This document shows, piece after piece, positions 7,086-12,638 of a stretch of 24,711 bases of DNA (positions within the stretch are counted from its first letter, which is position 1; the number at the start of each line of letters is the position of its first letter). Source of the DNA: Candidatus Magasanikiibacteriota bacterium (GTDB lineage: Bacteria > Patescibacteriota > Patescibacteriia > Magasanikbacterales > GWA2-37-8); contig CAIOJG010000013.1 in assembly GCA_903858555.1 (NCBI GenBank), positions 1 to 24,711 on the forward strand, given 5' to 3'. Under the pieces are notes generated by a model. It was given only the letters and a program-made list of their open reading frames with translations. It was not told the origin of the DNA and searched no databases. Both the position numbers and the translations under genes were made by a program.

Positions 7086-7113
7086 AATAACCTCGTAATT
7101 ACGAGGTTATTTT
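7086..7113. terminator. Intrinsic terminator after rpsT
   Basis: A perfect palindromic hairpin, AATAACCTCGTA paired with TACGAGGTTATT, followed by T residues. It separates rpsT from the GGDEF gene, whose ATG is only about 14 bases further on. Confidence 0.88.
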
Positions 7114-7126
7114 AATAATAAAATAT

Positions 7127-8176
7127 ATGGTATTTGATAGCATGGGTAGAGGTAGAGGAAATTTTCCACCAAATGGAGACCTTGGCGAAACTCAAAAAGT
7201 CGGACGAGAAGTATCTATTGAAACTATGTCCGGCGTATTATTACACCATCAAATTGACCGTGCTTTAAAGAGCTACGTTTTTGATCAGGGGTTGGTCAAC
7301 CACGATTCTCAACCAACCGAAATTGATCATGCGGTCGCCTCTTTAGATGAGGCAACAAGAAAAGAGATTGAGGCAAAGACTAAAGCGGATTATGAAAACA
7401 TTTTTGCTCAAATGTCTGCTTGCCAGTATGATTTACGATCCGGTCAAGAAACTCACCCACTCACAAAATTGGCTAATAAAAAAATGACTGCCAGAATTTT
7501 TGATATTTTAAAAACTCATCCTGATTTTATAAAAGGCAATGTCGGTGCTGCAATGGTGCGTATGGACCTAGATGGTTTTAAAGCCACCAATGATAAACTT
7601 GGTCACGACGCTGGTGACCAAGCCCTAAAAACTGTCGCTCAAAAATTGAATGACGCTTTAAAACACTTAAGACCGGCTGATTTAGCCGCCCACTATCATG
7701 GTGATGAATTTGCTATTATTCTTACCAGCATTAAACCAAATGAAGGCGAAACAATCGAACAAACTGTAGAGCATATCGTCCAAAGAATTATTCAAGAGAT
7801 TGAAATGATTGATATTCCAAATGGAAAAAAACTTTCTGCTAGTGCTGGCTATAAAATAATTAGACCAGGAATATCCGATGATTTTCCAAGTGCGGATAAT
7901 GATACCGACCTCGCATCCGGTATTTCAAAAAATTTCAAATATGTTTCTGGAATTGAAAAAGGTAGTCAACGTGTGGTAAACTGTGAAAAAACTGAAGAAG
8001 AATTTTTGAAAGAAAAAGGCATTACACCGGAACAATTGCTGGAAAGTAAAATTCGCTCTCAATTAACTCGTCCTTTTGACGAACTTTTCCCAAACGGCAT
8101 TCCGACCGAAGTTCAGACATCCATCGATCAAACTGTGACGACAGCTCTAGCCGCCAAAAAATCTGAAGCTAAATAA
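7127..8176 (+). CDS. GGDEF-domain protein with HGDEF signature
   Basis: A 349-residue soluble protein. The GGDEF (diguanylate cyclase-like) domain spans about 105-275: PLTKLANKKM (usually PLTGLxNRR), metal-site DLDGFKATND at 147-156, GHDAGD at 159-164, and H-GDEF at 191-195 where the first Gly of the signature is His. Known active cyclases are GGDEF or GGEEF; first-position changes occur, but activity must be doubted. The N-terminal 100 residues are not a recognised sensor, and the C-terminal 75 look like charged helices. No membrane segment or EAL domain is visible. A second ATG at 7142 is an alternative start. No promoter is obvious after the rpsT terminator. The stop is one base from the convergent holA stop. 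Confidence 0.82.
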   Translation: MVFDSMGRGRGNFPPNGDLGETQKVGREVSIETMSGVLLHHQIDRALKSYVFDQGLVNHDSQPTEIDHAVASLDEATRKEIEAKTKADYENIFAQMSACQYDLRSGQETHPLTKLANKKMTARIFDILKTHPDFIKGNVGAAMVRMDLDGFKATNDKLGHDAGDQALKTVAQKLNDALKHLRPADLAAHYHGDEFAIILTSIKPNEGETIEQTVEHIVQRIIQEIEMIDIPNGKKLSASAGYKIIRPGISDDFPSADNDTDLASGISKNFKYVSGIEKGSQRVVNCEKTEEEFLKEKGITPEQLLESKIRSQLTRPFDELFPNGIPTEVQTSIDQTVTTALAAKKSEAK

Positions 8177-8177
8177 A

Positions 8178-9140
8178 TTAAATTTTATAAATCAACAAAT
8201 CCAAACTCAACCCTAAGTCTGCCTGTCCGGTCTTCGCCTTAAAATCCATATCGAGCAGCTGATCATAAATATTGGTCAGCTGTTTTTTTGTGTATTTTTT
8301 CATGATGGTCAAATTTTTCTTCAAAACAAACGGATGCACACCAAGTTCTTTGGCCATTATATCGCTACTCATATTTTCAGCGGTTTCAAATAAACTACGA
8401 GCCGCCAATAAAATTCGAAATTGCCACACCACCAAACCAAAAATTTTAAAATCATCTTCACCTAGGCGACGCTGTTCTTCCAAAAGTTTATAGGCCTGTT
8501 TTTTATTTCCGGAAACAATCGCATCCACCATATTAAAGACGTTGTCATCCACTTTTTCATCCAAAAATAAATTTACTTGAATCATGCCAATCTCTTCGCT
8601 GCCAATATATGCCACCAACTGATCCATCAAAGAATTTAAAAACCAAACATCTTTACCGGCATTTTGTGCCAAATAATTCGCGGCGACCATAGAAATTTTA
8701 CCACCGCGTTTTTTTATCTCGGTAACAATCCAAGCCGACAAAGCCGAACCTTCGAGCGCATTAAATTCTTGATTGTATTTTTCTTTTTTCAAGATTGCGT
8801 CCAACTCTTTTACTTCTTTTACCTTGCCAAGTTTTTCTCCTTGCCAAAAAATTATGATGTTACTTTCCGGGATTTTTTTATCGCTTATTTTTTCACAAAT
8901 ATCACTCAAAAAATCTTTATCCGAAATAGACAAAATATTTTCCACCACAATCATACGTTTTTCCGCCAAAAAAGGCATGGAAAAAATCTCGGTCAAAATC
9001 TTCCCTGGTTCAGATTTTTGAGCGTCCAAAAATACCACGTTGTACCCCTGTGGATCACGTGCTTGTTTAAATTTCTCCACCTGCTCATTTAAATATTGTC
9101 GGCTACGAAACGTATCTTCGCCGTAGATGTATATCACCAT
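8178..9140 (-). CDS. holA: DNA polymerase III delta subunit (clamp loader)
   Basis: A 320-residue HolA homologue. It begins with MVIYIYGEDTFRSRQYLNEQ, the usual YGEDxF opening, then FSMPFLAEKRMIVVENI, which matches the SLPFFxxKRLVVV region of delta. The three-domain AAA-like layout with a C-terminal helical collar is consistent with the length. Delta opens the sliding clamp during loading and has no ATPase motif of its own, and none is seen. It lies 42 bases after the large TrmB regulator on the same strand, so it may be partly controlled with it. Its stop is one base from that of the GGDEF gene, with no terminator between the convergent pair. Confidence 0.9.
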   Translation of the reverse strand: MVIYIYGEDTFRSRQYLNEQVEKFKQARDPQGYNVVFLDAQKSEPGKILTEIFSMPFLAEKRMIVVENILSISDKDFLSDICEKISDKKIPESNIIIFWQGEKLGKVKEVKELDAILKKEKYNQEFNALEGSALSAWIVTEIKKRGGKISMVAANYLAQNAGKDVWFLNSLMDQLVAYIGSEEIGMIQVNLFLDEKVDDNVFNMVDAIVSGNKKQAYKLLEEQRRLGEDDFKIFGLVVWQFRILLAARSLFETAENMSSDIMAKELGVHPFVLKKNLTIMKKYTKKQLTNIYDQLLDMDFKAKTGQADLGLSLDLLIYKI

Positions 9141-9182
9141 AGTAGCCCCATTGTAATACTTTTAACACTTTCAATCAACTGG

Positions 9183-10718
9183 CTATTTTCTCTCCCACAA
9201 TTCGTCAAAATAATCACTATAACTTTGCACTAAAGTTTTGTTGGTTGAACAAAAAATAATTGGCTCTTTTTCAGCCCAATTAACAATTAAAACCTTGCTG
9301 CCAAACAACCAAATTACTATAGGATTTTTAGTTTTAGGTAAATTGTATTTTGTTTGAGCCCAAGGAAATTTAGTTATCGGATGTCCTTTTACATTTTCTT
9401 CTACCACATTTTTCCAGACTACTCCCTTGGTTTTTCTGGCTTTTATCTCTATCTCTTTAAACAATTCTGGAAAAGCATCCATAAAATATCCACGTGCGCC
9501 AATCCAGCGCATCTCTTTACAATCCACACCCTCCAACCACAAATCTTTCAACGCCTCCCTACCTTTTAAAATCTGAGTCTCTTGATTCCATTGTGAATCA
9601 AAATAGTTCTTAAACACCTGAGCAATTTCCGGTCTTTTAAAACTAATAACAGCCGGATCGTCTCCATAAACTATAAAGAAAGTTTTATCTTTATAAATAT
9701 TTATCTGCATCGGAATCGGCGGTGCGGAAATAAATTCTTTAGCGTGGCTAACTTTTAAATCCGGATCACCGCTATAAGCAAATCTGTCCATTATTTTTTT
9801 AAAACCATCTTTGTACGCCAACATATTTACCACCACTCCTTTTTTTATTCTATCGCCGTGATAACGATCATAAATTTTTTGTACTCGTTCATCACCTTGG
9901 CCAACCGAAGCGCCCAGTACAAAATATTCTTCGCCAGATTTTAATTCCGATAACATTGCATAAATATTCTTCTCTAAAGCCCCAAAGCCATTCTCCACCG
10001 TTACTTCCTGATTCCAAAAATAATTAAAAAACTGTTTAAAAGCCGCGACCGCTTCTTTGCTGCGCAAACCAAAAGTGAGTGGGTCGTCACCGGGAATTCC
10101 AATCTCTAAATAATCCTTGATAAAAGCAAACCATACTGGAAAATCAATTTGTACTGGTAAATATTTTGCTTCACTTAATTTTAATGTATTGCGCCATTCC
10201 AGATCGGCCTGGTTTACACCACTCTCATACATCATCTTAAAATTAATCCCTTGCTTTTCTCTCTTGAGATGAAACTGACGCCAATATCTTTCCATTTCCG
10301 GAGTAGAACTTGCTTGCGAACCAAGCACATACAAAGTTTCACCTGCATCATATTGCAGCGCACGATTGCGACTGCGCTTAATTCCTTCTTCTCCTTCATA
10401 TACCACAATATCACGCACCACTTCGTTTTTCTTTTTTAATGTATCTACAATTTCTTGGGCAATATTTTTTTGTTCTTCCACCATGCTTAAAATTAATTCT
10501 GGACTATTTACAAAAAAAGTTGCTATGCCATTTTTTAAAACTTTGGCCACCAAACCTTTATTCACTAACTCTTCCAAAGCAGTATAAACCAAATTACGAT
10601 GCAGGCCGGTATTTTCAATAATCTGACCGGCCTTACATTTACCAATATCAAACAAGGCCAAATACACTTTGATCTCATTTTTACTAAATCCAAGCTGTTT
10701 TAGTTGAATTTCTAACAT
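9183..10718 (-). CDS. TrmB-like regulator with three tandem effector-like repeats
   Basis: A 511-residue regulator, about twice the usual family size. Residues 1-75 are a TrmB winged helix (LKQLGFSKNEIKVYLALFDI, then RNLVYTALEELVNKGLVAKV) and 78-102 a short coiled coil. Three related segments follow, about 108-238, 245-380 and 385-511. They share an entry like LYVLGS, YFVLGA or RWIGARG and close with NYFWNQE, NYFDSQWNQE or DYFDELWERK. The repeats suggest a duplicated ligand- or protein-interaction module; the ligand is unknown. The promoter is excellent (10745-10773) and an inverted repeat covers the transcription start to the start codon, pointing to autoregulation. holA follows 42 bases downstream. 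Confidence 0.82.
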   Translation of the reverse strand: MLEIQLKQLGFSKNEIKVYLALFDIGKCKAGQIIENTGLHRNLVYTALEELVNKGLVAKVLKNGIATFFVNSPELILSMVEEQKNIAQEIVDTLKKKNEVVRDIVVYEGEEGIKRSRNRALQYDAGETLYVLGSQASSTPEMERYWRQFHLKREKQGINFKMMYESGVNQADLEWRNTLKLSEAKYLPVQIDFPVWFAFIKDYLEIGIPGDDPLTFGLRSKEAVAAFKQFFNYFWNQEVTVENGFGALEKNIYAMLSELKSGEEYFVLGASVGQGDERVQKIYDRYHGDRIKKGVVVNMLAYKDGFKKIMDRFAYSGDPDLKVSHAKEFISAPPIPMQINIYKDKTFFIVYGDDPAVISFKRPEIAQVFKNYFDSQWNQETQILKGREALKDLWLEGVDCKEMRWIGARGYFMDAFPELFKEIEIKARKTKGVVWKNVVEENVKGHPITKFPWAQTKYNLPKTKNPIVIWLFGSKVLIVNWAEKEPIIFCSTNKTLVQSYSDYFDELWERK

Positions 10719-10743
10719 ATTGTCATAATTTTAGTGACAATAT
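10717..10743. promoter_or_regulatory. Inverted repeat over the TrmB start codon, probable operator
   Basis: Perfect 9-bp arms ATATTGTCA and TGACAATAT with a 9-base spacer, reaching from the start codon to just past the predicted transcription start. A second 12-bp perfect palindrome, TTAGTATACTAA (10743-10754), overlaps the -10 box. Together they look like the binding site of a dimeric regulator, most simply the TrmB protein itself. Confidence 0.6.
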
Positions 10744-10744
10744 T

Positions 10745-10773
10745 AGTATACTAAGATTAGCCAAATTTGTCAA
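10745..10773 (-). promoter_or_regulatory. Promoter of the large TrmB regulator (and holA)
   Basis: Minus strand: consensus -35 TTGACA, 17-base spacer, -10 TATACT. The -10 is part of the palindrome TTAGTATACTAA. The transcript would start about 20 bases before the ATG. Confidence 0.78.
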
Positions 10774-10813
10774 GATTTTTTAGATATATCAGGTTGTTTA
10801 TGACTCTATTTTA

Positions 10814-10864
10814 GCTAATATTAGCCAAGATATGCTTGACAAGTATATAAATATATGATAATCT
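10814..10864 (+). promoter_or_regulatory. Promoter and upstream palindrome of the XRE/barrel cassette
   Basis: -35 TTGACA at 10836-10841 and -10 TAATCT at 10859-10864 with a 17-base spacer. A perfect 12-bp palindrome GCTAATATTAGC lies at 10814-10825, just upstream of the -35. The half-site ATTAGCCAA also occurs near 10757, inside the TrmB promoter spacer, so one regulator could touch both divergent promoters. Confidence 0.6.
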
Positions 10865-10918
10865 GATTAATCAGGGCAATTCGCCTTGGTGAAGTTCTTT
10901 AACAAACTAGGAGGTCAC

Positions 10919-11269
10919 ATGCTCACAAGCCACAAATTGACAGGGAAAAGCAAAGTTGAAATGACCCAAGCTAGGGAAAAGCTCGGATTGTCACAAAAAG
11001 AGCTGGGCAAAAAAGTTGGTGTTGCCCAAGCAACAATCCATGCTTATGAAAGTGGAAGACAAGTCCCAAGATTGTGTTACAGACACAAAGTTGAAGAGAT
11101 TCTCGGCATCAACCTGGAAGTTCAAGAGTTTCGTGGCGAAGAAATTGAATCAAAGACATTTAACACCCAAACCAACAAACTCCGCCTACTCATTGATTAC
11201 GTGTCCGAACATGGCCCAGAAAAGGCCAGAGAGCATCTGGAACTTGCAATCCAGATCCTCAGTGTCTAA
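10919..11269 (+). CDS. XRE-family (Cro/C1-type) helix-turn-helix regulator
   Basis: 116 residues counted from the ATG at 10919, which sits six bases behind a textbook AGGAGG. An upstream in-frame ATG at 10886 has no such motif and is rejected. The HTH spans about residues 15-65: MTQAREKLGLSQKELGKKVG, then VAQATIHAYESGRQVPR as the recognition region. The C-terminal half (from about 75) is charged and helical, perhaps for dimerisation. It is followed after 33 bases by the barrel-like gene, so the two form one transcription unit from the promoter at 10836-10864. GC content is higher than in the surrounding genes, and the strong Shine-Dalgarno contrasts with their lack of one, suggesting acquisition from elsewhere. 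The target is unknown. Confidence 0.82.
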   Translation: MLTSHKLTGKSKVEMTQAREKLGLSQKELGKKVGVAQATIHAYESGRQVPRLCYRHKVEEILGINLEVQEFRGEEIESKTFNTQTNKLRLLIDYVSEHGPEKAREHLELAIQILSV

Positions 11270-11302
11270 AACATTCAACTGCAAACAACAATGGAGTCAA
11301 CC

Positions 11303-11800
11303 ATGTGTAAGTTCATCACTCTTTTCATCTCCACGGTTCTCACGCTGGCATCCATCCAGGCCTTCGCCGACACTCCGAGTGTGAGTATGGGCGTGGCCGA
11401 AGGCTACAGCGTGATTTTCAAAAATGGCATCAACTCGGGCACGGTCAACACGCGACTGTATGGCATCGTGAGCCAAAAAGTCGCCAACCGTCTGTCGCTG
11501 GGCGTGCTCTTTGGCGTGTTGACGGATAACACCGCCTTCAAACCGATGCCGCGTGTGGCGTTGTTGGCTACCGTATCCATCACCGACAAAAGCGGAATCG
11601 TGGTGGCTGGTATGTATCAGTTCAACTACGACTACGGTCACGGTGGATTGGCCAACACGCATTCATTGTCGCTGGGTGTTGGCCCCACTTACAAACTGTC
11701 CGACCAATTCTCGGCGGCACTGTTTGTGGTAGTGGCCAAAACTCTCGACGATGGCCCGTGGAGCGGCACCTTGCAACCGGCTGTGACCTACCGGTTCTGA
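11303..11800 (+). CDS. Small secreted protein resembling an outer-membrane beta-barrel
   Basis: 165 residues from the ATG at 11303, chosen because GGAG lies six bases upstream; the ATG at 11291 has no such motif. A signal peptide is clear: a short basic start, the hydrophobic ITLFISTVLTLASI, then AFA-D as a likely signal peptidase I site. The mature part alternates polar and hydrophobic residues in short strands (for example VALLATVSI, GIVVAGMYQFNYDY, SLSLGVGPTYKL) and ends in AVTYRF. A terminal Phe after alternating residues is the usual outer-membrane insertion signal. GC content is well above the window background. A barrel is odd for a presumed single-membrane CPR cell. A secreted beta protein of other type is possible. 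Confidence 0.68.
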   Translation: MCKFITLFISTVLTLASIQAFADTPSVSMGVAEGYSVIFKNGINSGTVNTRLYGIVSQKVANRLSLGVLFGVLTDNTAFKPMPRVALLATVSITDKSGIVVAGMYQFNYDYGHGGLANTHSLSLGVGPTYKLSDQFSAALFVVVAKTLDDGPWSGTLQPAVTYRF

Positions 11801-11897
11801 CCCTCATTCCAGTTTGTGACCACTGGATAAACAAAAAGTCACGCGGCTGGTGGTGACCGCTTTTTCACCCCACCATTCTTGTTGAGCTCAAGAAGAC

Positions 11898-11935
11898 AAC
11901 AAAAAATCCACGGCACTTACCGCGGATTTTTTGTT
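11898..11935. terminator. Bidirectional terminator between the barrel gene and the toxin remnant
   Basis: Arms AAAAAATCC-a-CGG and CCG-c-GGATTTTTT with a six-base loop and one internal mismatch. T-tracts occur on both strands, so it can serve the plus-strand cassette and the minus-strand toxin operon, whose stop is only a few bases away. Between 11801 and 11897 lie weaker GC-richer hairpins, for example GTCAC/GTGAC near 11840-11860. Confidence 0.78.
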
Positions 11936-11941
11936 TAAAAT

Positions 11942-12097
11942 TTATTTATACAATTGACTATGTGTTCCAAGCATTATAAAAAATACAATGTCGCCGTTTT
12001 CAATAAATATAACCAGTCTGTCTCTAAAAGCAATTTGAATCTTTCGTGGCGCCTTCCTTAGTTCTTTTACAAACCGACGCGAATATTCAATCTGCAT
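11942..12097 (-). pseudogene. RelE/YafQ-type toxin with in-frame central deletion
   Basis: A 51-residue open frame, too short to be picked up easily. It starts one base after the antitoxin stop. The N terminus, MQIEYSRRFVKELRKAPRKI followed by QIAFRDRLVIFIEN, is a normal RelE/ParE-fold toxin start. The last residues GDIVFFIMLGTHSQLYK are the familiar end of the same family. The roughly 30-40 residues normally between them (the NPxxxLxxH, KGYRSI and GDWRAIYR blocks, including conserved basic residues of the active face) are missing without a frameshift. Full-length relatives are about 85-90 residues. The product is probably not an active RNase. The joint falls at IEN, and a second IEN-like codon run before GDIV in the intact gene would explain loss by recombination (inference). 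Confidence 0.78.
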
Positions 12098-12098
12098 A

Positions 12099-12392
12099 TT
12101 ATTTTTTATTTTTCTCAACAATCATTTTATCCACAAAATCCACAGCATCTTTTGGTTGTTTAAAAGAATAAACATTACCTTTTTTCCTTTCGTCTTGCGC
12201 CTCTTTCAGAGCAGACAATAATAACTCTGACGGTTCACTAAATTTTGTACTTACAAAAATAGTTTGACTACGAACAAACTGACGGAGATAACTATTGATA
12301 ACTCCACTCAAACTTAACCCTAAATCTTCAGCAGTTTTTTGAGCTGCTTTTTTTATTTTAGAGTCGGTTTTAATATTTATTACTGTATTCAT
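12099..12392 (-). CDS. RelB/DinJ-type antitoxin
   Basis: 97 residues. The N terminus, MNTVINIKTDSKIKKAAQKT followed by AEDLGLSLSGVINSYLRQFV, is the ribbon-helix-helix DNA-binding domain of RelB/DinJ antitoxins. The C-terminal half is Lys- and Glu-rich (KEAQDERKKGNVYSF) and corresponds to the toxin-wrapping part. The gene appears intact, while the toxin after it has lost its core. The promoter carries a perfect 13-bp inverted repeat (12407-12440) over the -10 box, the normal autoregulation arrangement for these systems. The antitoxin may persist as a repressor or as protection against other toxins. No Shine-Dalgarno motif is obvious. Confidence 0.85.
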   Translation of the reverse strand: MNTVINIKTDSKIKKAAQKTAEDLGLSLSGVINSYLRQFVRSQTIFVSTKFSEPSELLLSALKEAQDERKKGNVYSFKQPKDAVDFVDKMIVEKNKK

Positions 12393-12406
12393 AATAATGT
12401 ATAATT

Positions 12407-12447
12407 AAGTATGTACTTAGTATATATTAAGTACATACTTTTGTCAA
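12407..12447 (-). promoter_or_regulatory. Promoter and operator of the toxin-antitoxin operon
   Basis: Minus strand: -35 TTGACA (12442-12447), 17-base spacer, -10 TATACT (12419-12424). A perfect inverted repeat, AAGTATGTACTTA at 12407-12419 and TAAGTACATACTT at 12428-12440 with an 8-base spacer, covers the -10 and most of the spacer. A ribbon-helix-helix antitoxin bound here would block polymerase. Confidence 0.8.
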
Positions 12448-12453
12448 CGTTTA

Positions 12454-12518
12454 GTTGTCATCTAGTTTACAACTTTTTTGAGAGTGTCAATTTTAAAAGT
12501 TGACAACCGAATGACAAC
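12454..12518. repeat. Nested inverted repeats with GACAAC motifs
   Basis: Outer arms GTTGTCAT (12454-12461) and ATGACAAC (12511-12518) enclose inner arms CAACTTTT (12470-12477) and AAAAGTTG (12495-12502). Short GACAAC copies recur and appear again in the arms of element B, which begins two bases later. The function is unknown; regulatory binding sites or remnants of DNA rearrangement are possible. Confidence 0.55.
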
Positions 12519-12519
12519 C

Positions 12520-12637
12520 AAATTTAAAAAAGACAACAATAATTACCTTTGAGCGGGTTTTGAGCCCGCAGGCGATATCCTGAGGCCTCGCGGCCGAGGA
12601 GAGCAAAAAGGTGATTATTGTTGTCTTTTTTAAATTT
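12520..12637. repeat. Structured repeat element B: second copy of the conserved core
   Basis: Arms 12520-12543 and 12614-12637 are perfect reverse complements over 24 bp, continuing through one wobble into ACCTTT/AAAGGT. The enclosed core is about 90 percent identical to that of element A. It holds GCGGG/CCCGC, CAGG/CCTG and CCTCG/CGAGG hairpins. The arms here are built from AAATTTAAAAAAGACAACA and are unrelated to those of element A. The right arm ends one base before the polA stop codon triplet, so a polA transcript would run straight into the structure; its other side is the toxin-antitoxin promoter. A terminator or 3' stabiliser for polA fits the position. Confidence 0.85.
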
Positions 12638-12638
12638 T

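Noticed and set aside
8272..8493. Plus-strand frames opposite holA, polA, ahcY, hppA and the GH1 gene
   Set aside because: They are shadows of strongly supported genes, with low-complexity Phe-, Ser- or Lys-rich translations and no promoters.
10886..10918. Upstream ATG extending the XRE regulator by 11 residues
   Set aside because: No ribosome site there, while the ATG at 10919 follows AGGAGG at ideal spacing.
1600..12637. Elements A and B as ends of one composite transposon
   Set aside because: They are in direct orientation and enclose essential housekeeping genes (ahcY, rpsT, holA); no transposase or target duplication is visible.
12520..12637. Group II intron, tRNA-like or known riboswitch
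   Set aside because: The core is too short for an intron, lacks domain V-like sequence or a tRNA cloverleaf, and matches no riboswitch motif I know. The position is 3' rather than 5' of genes.
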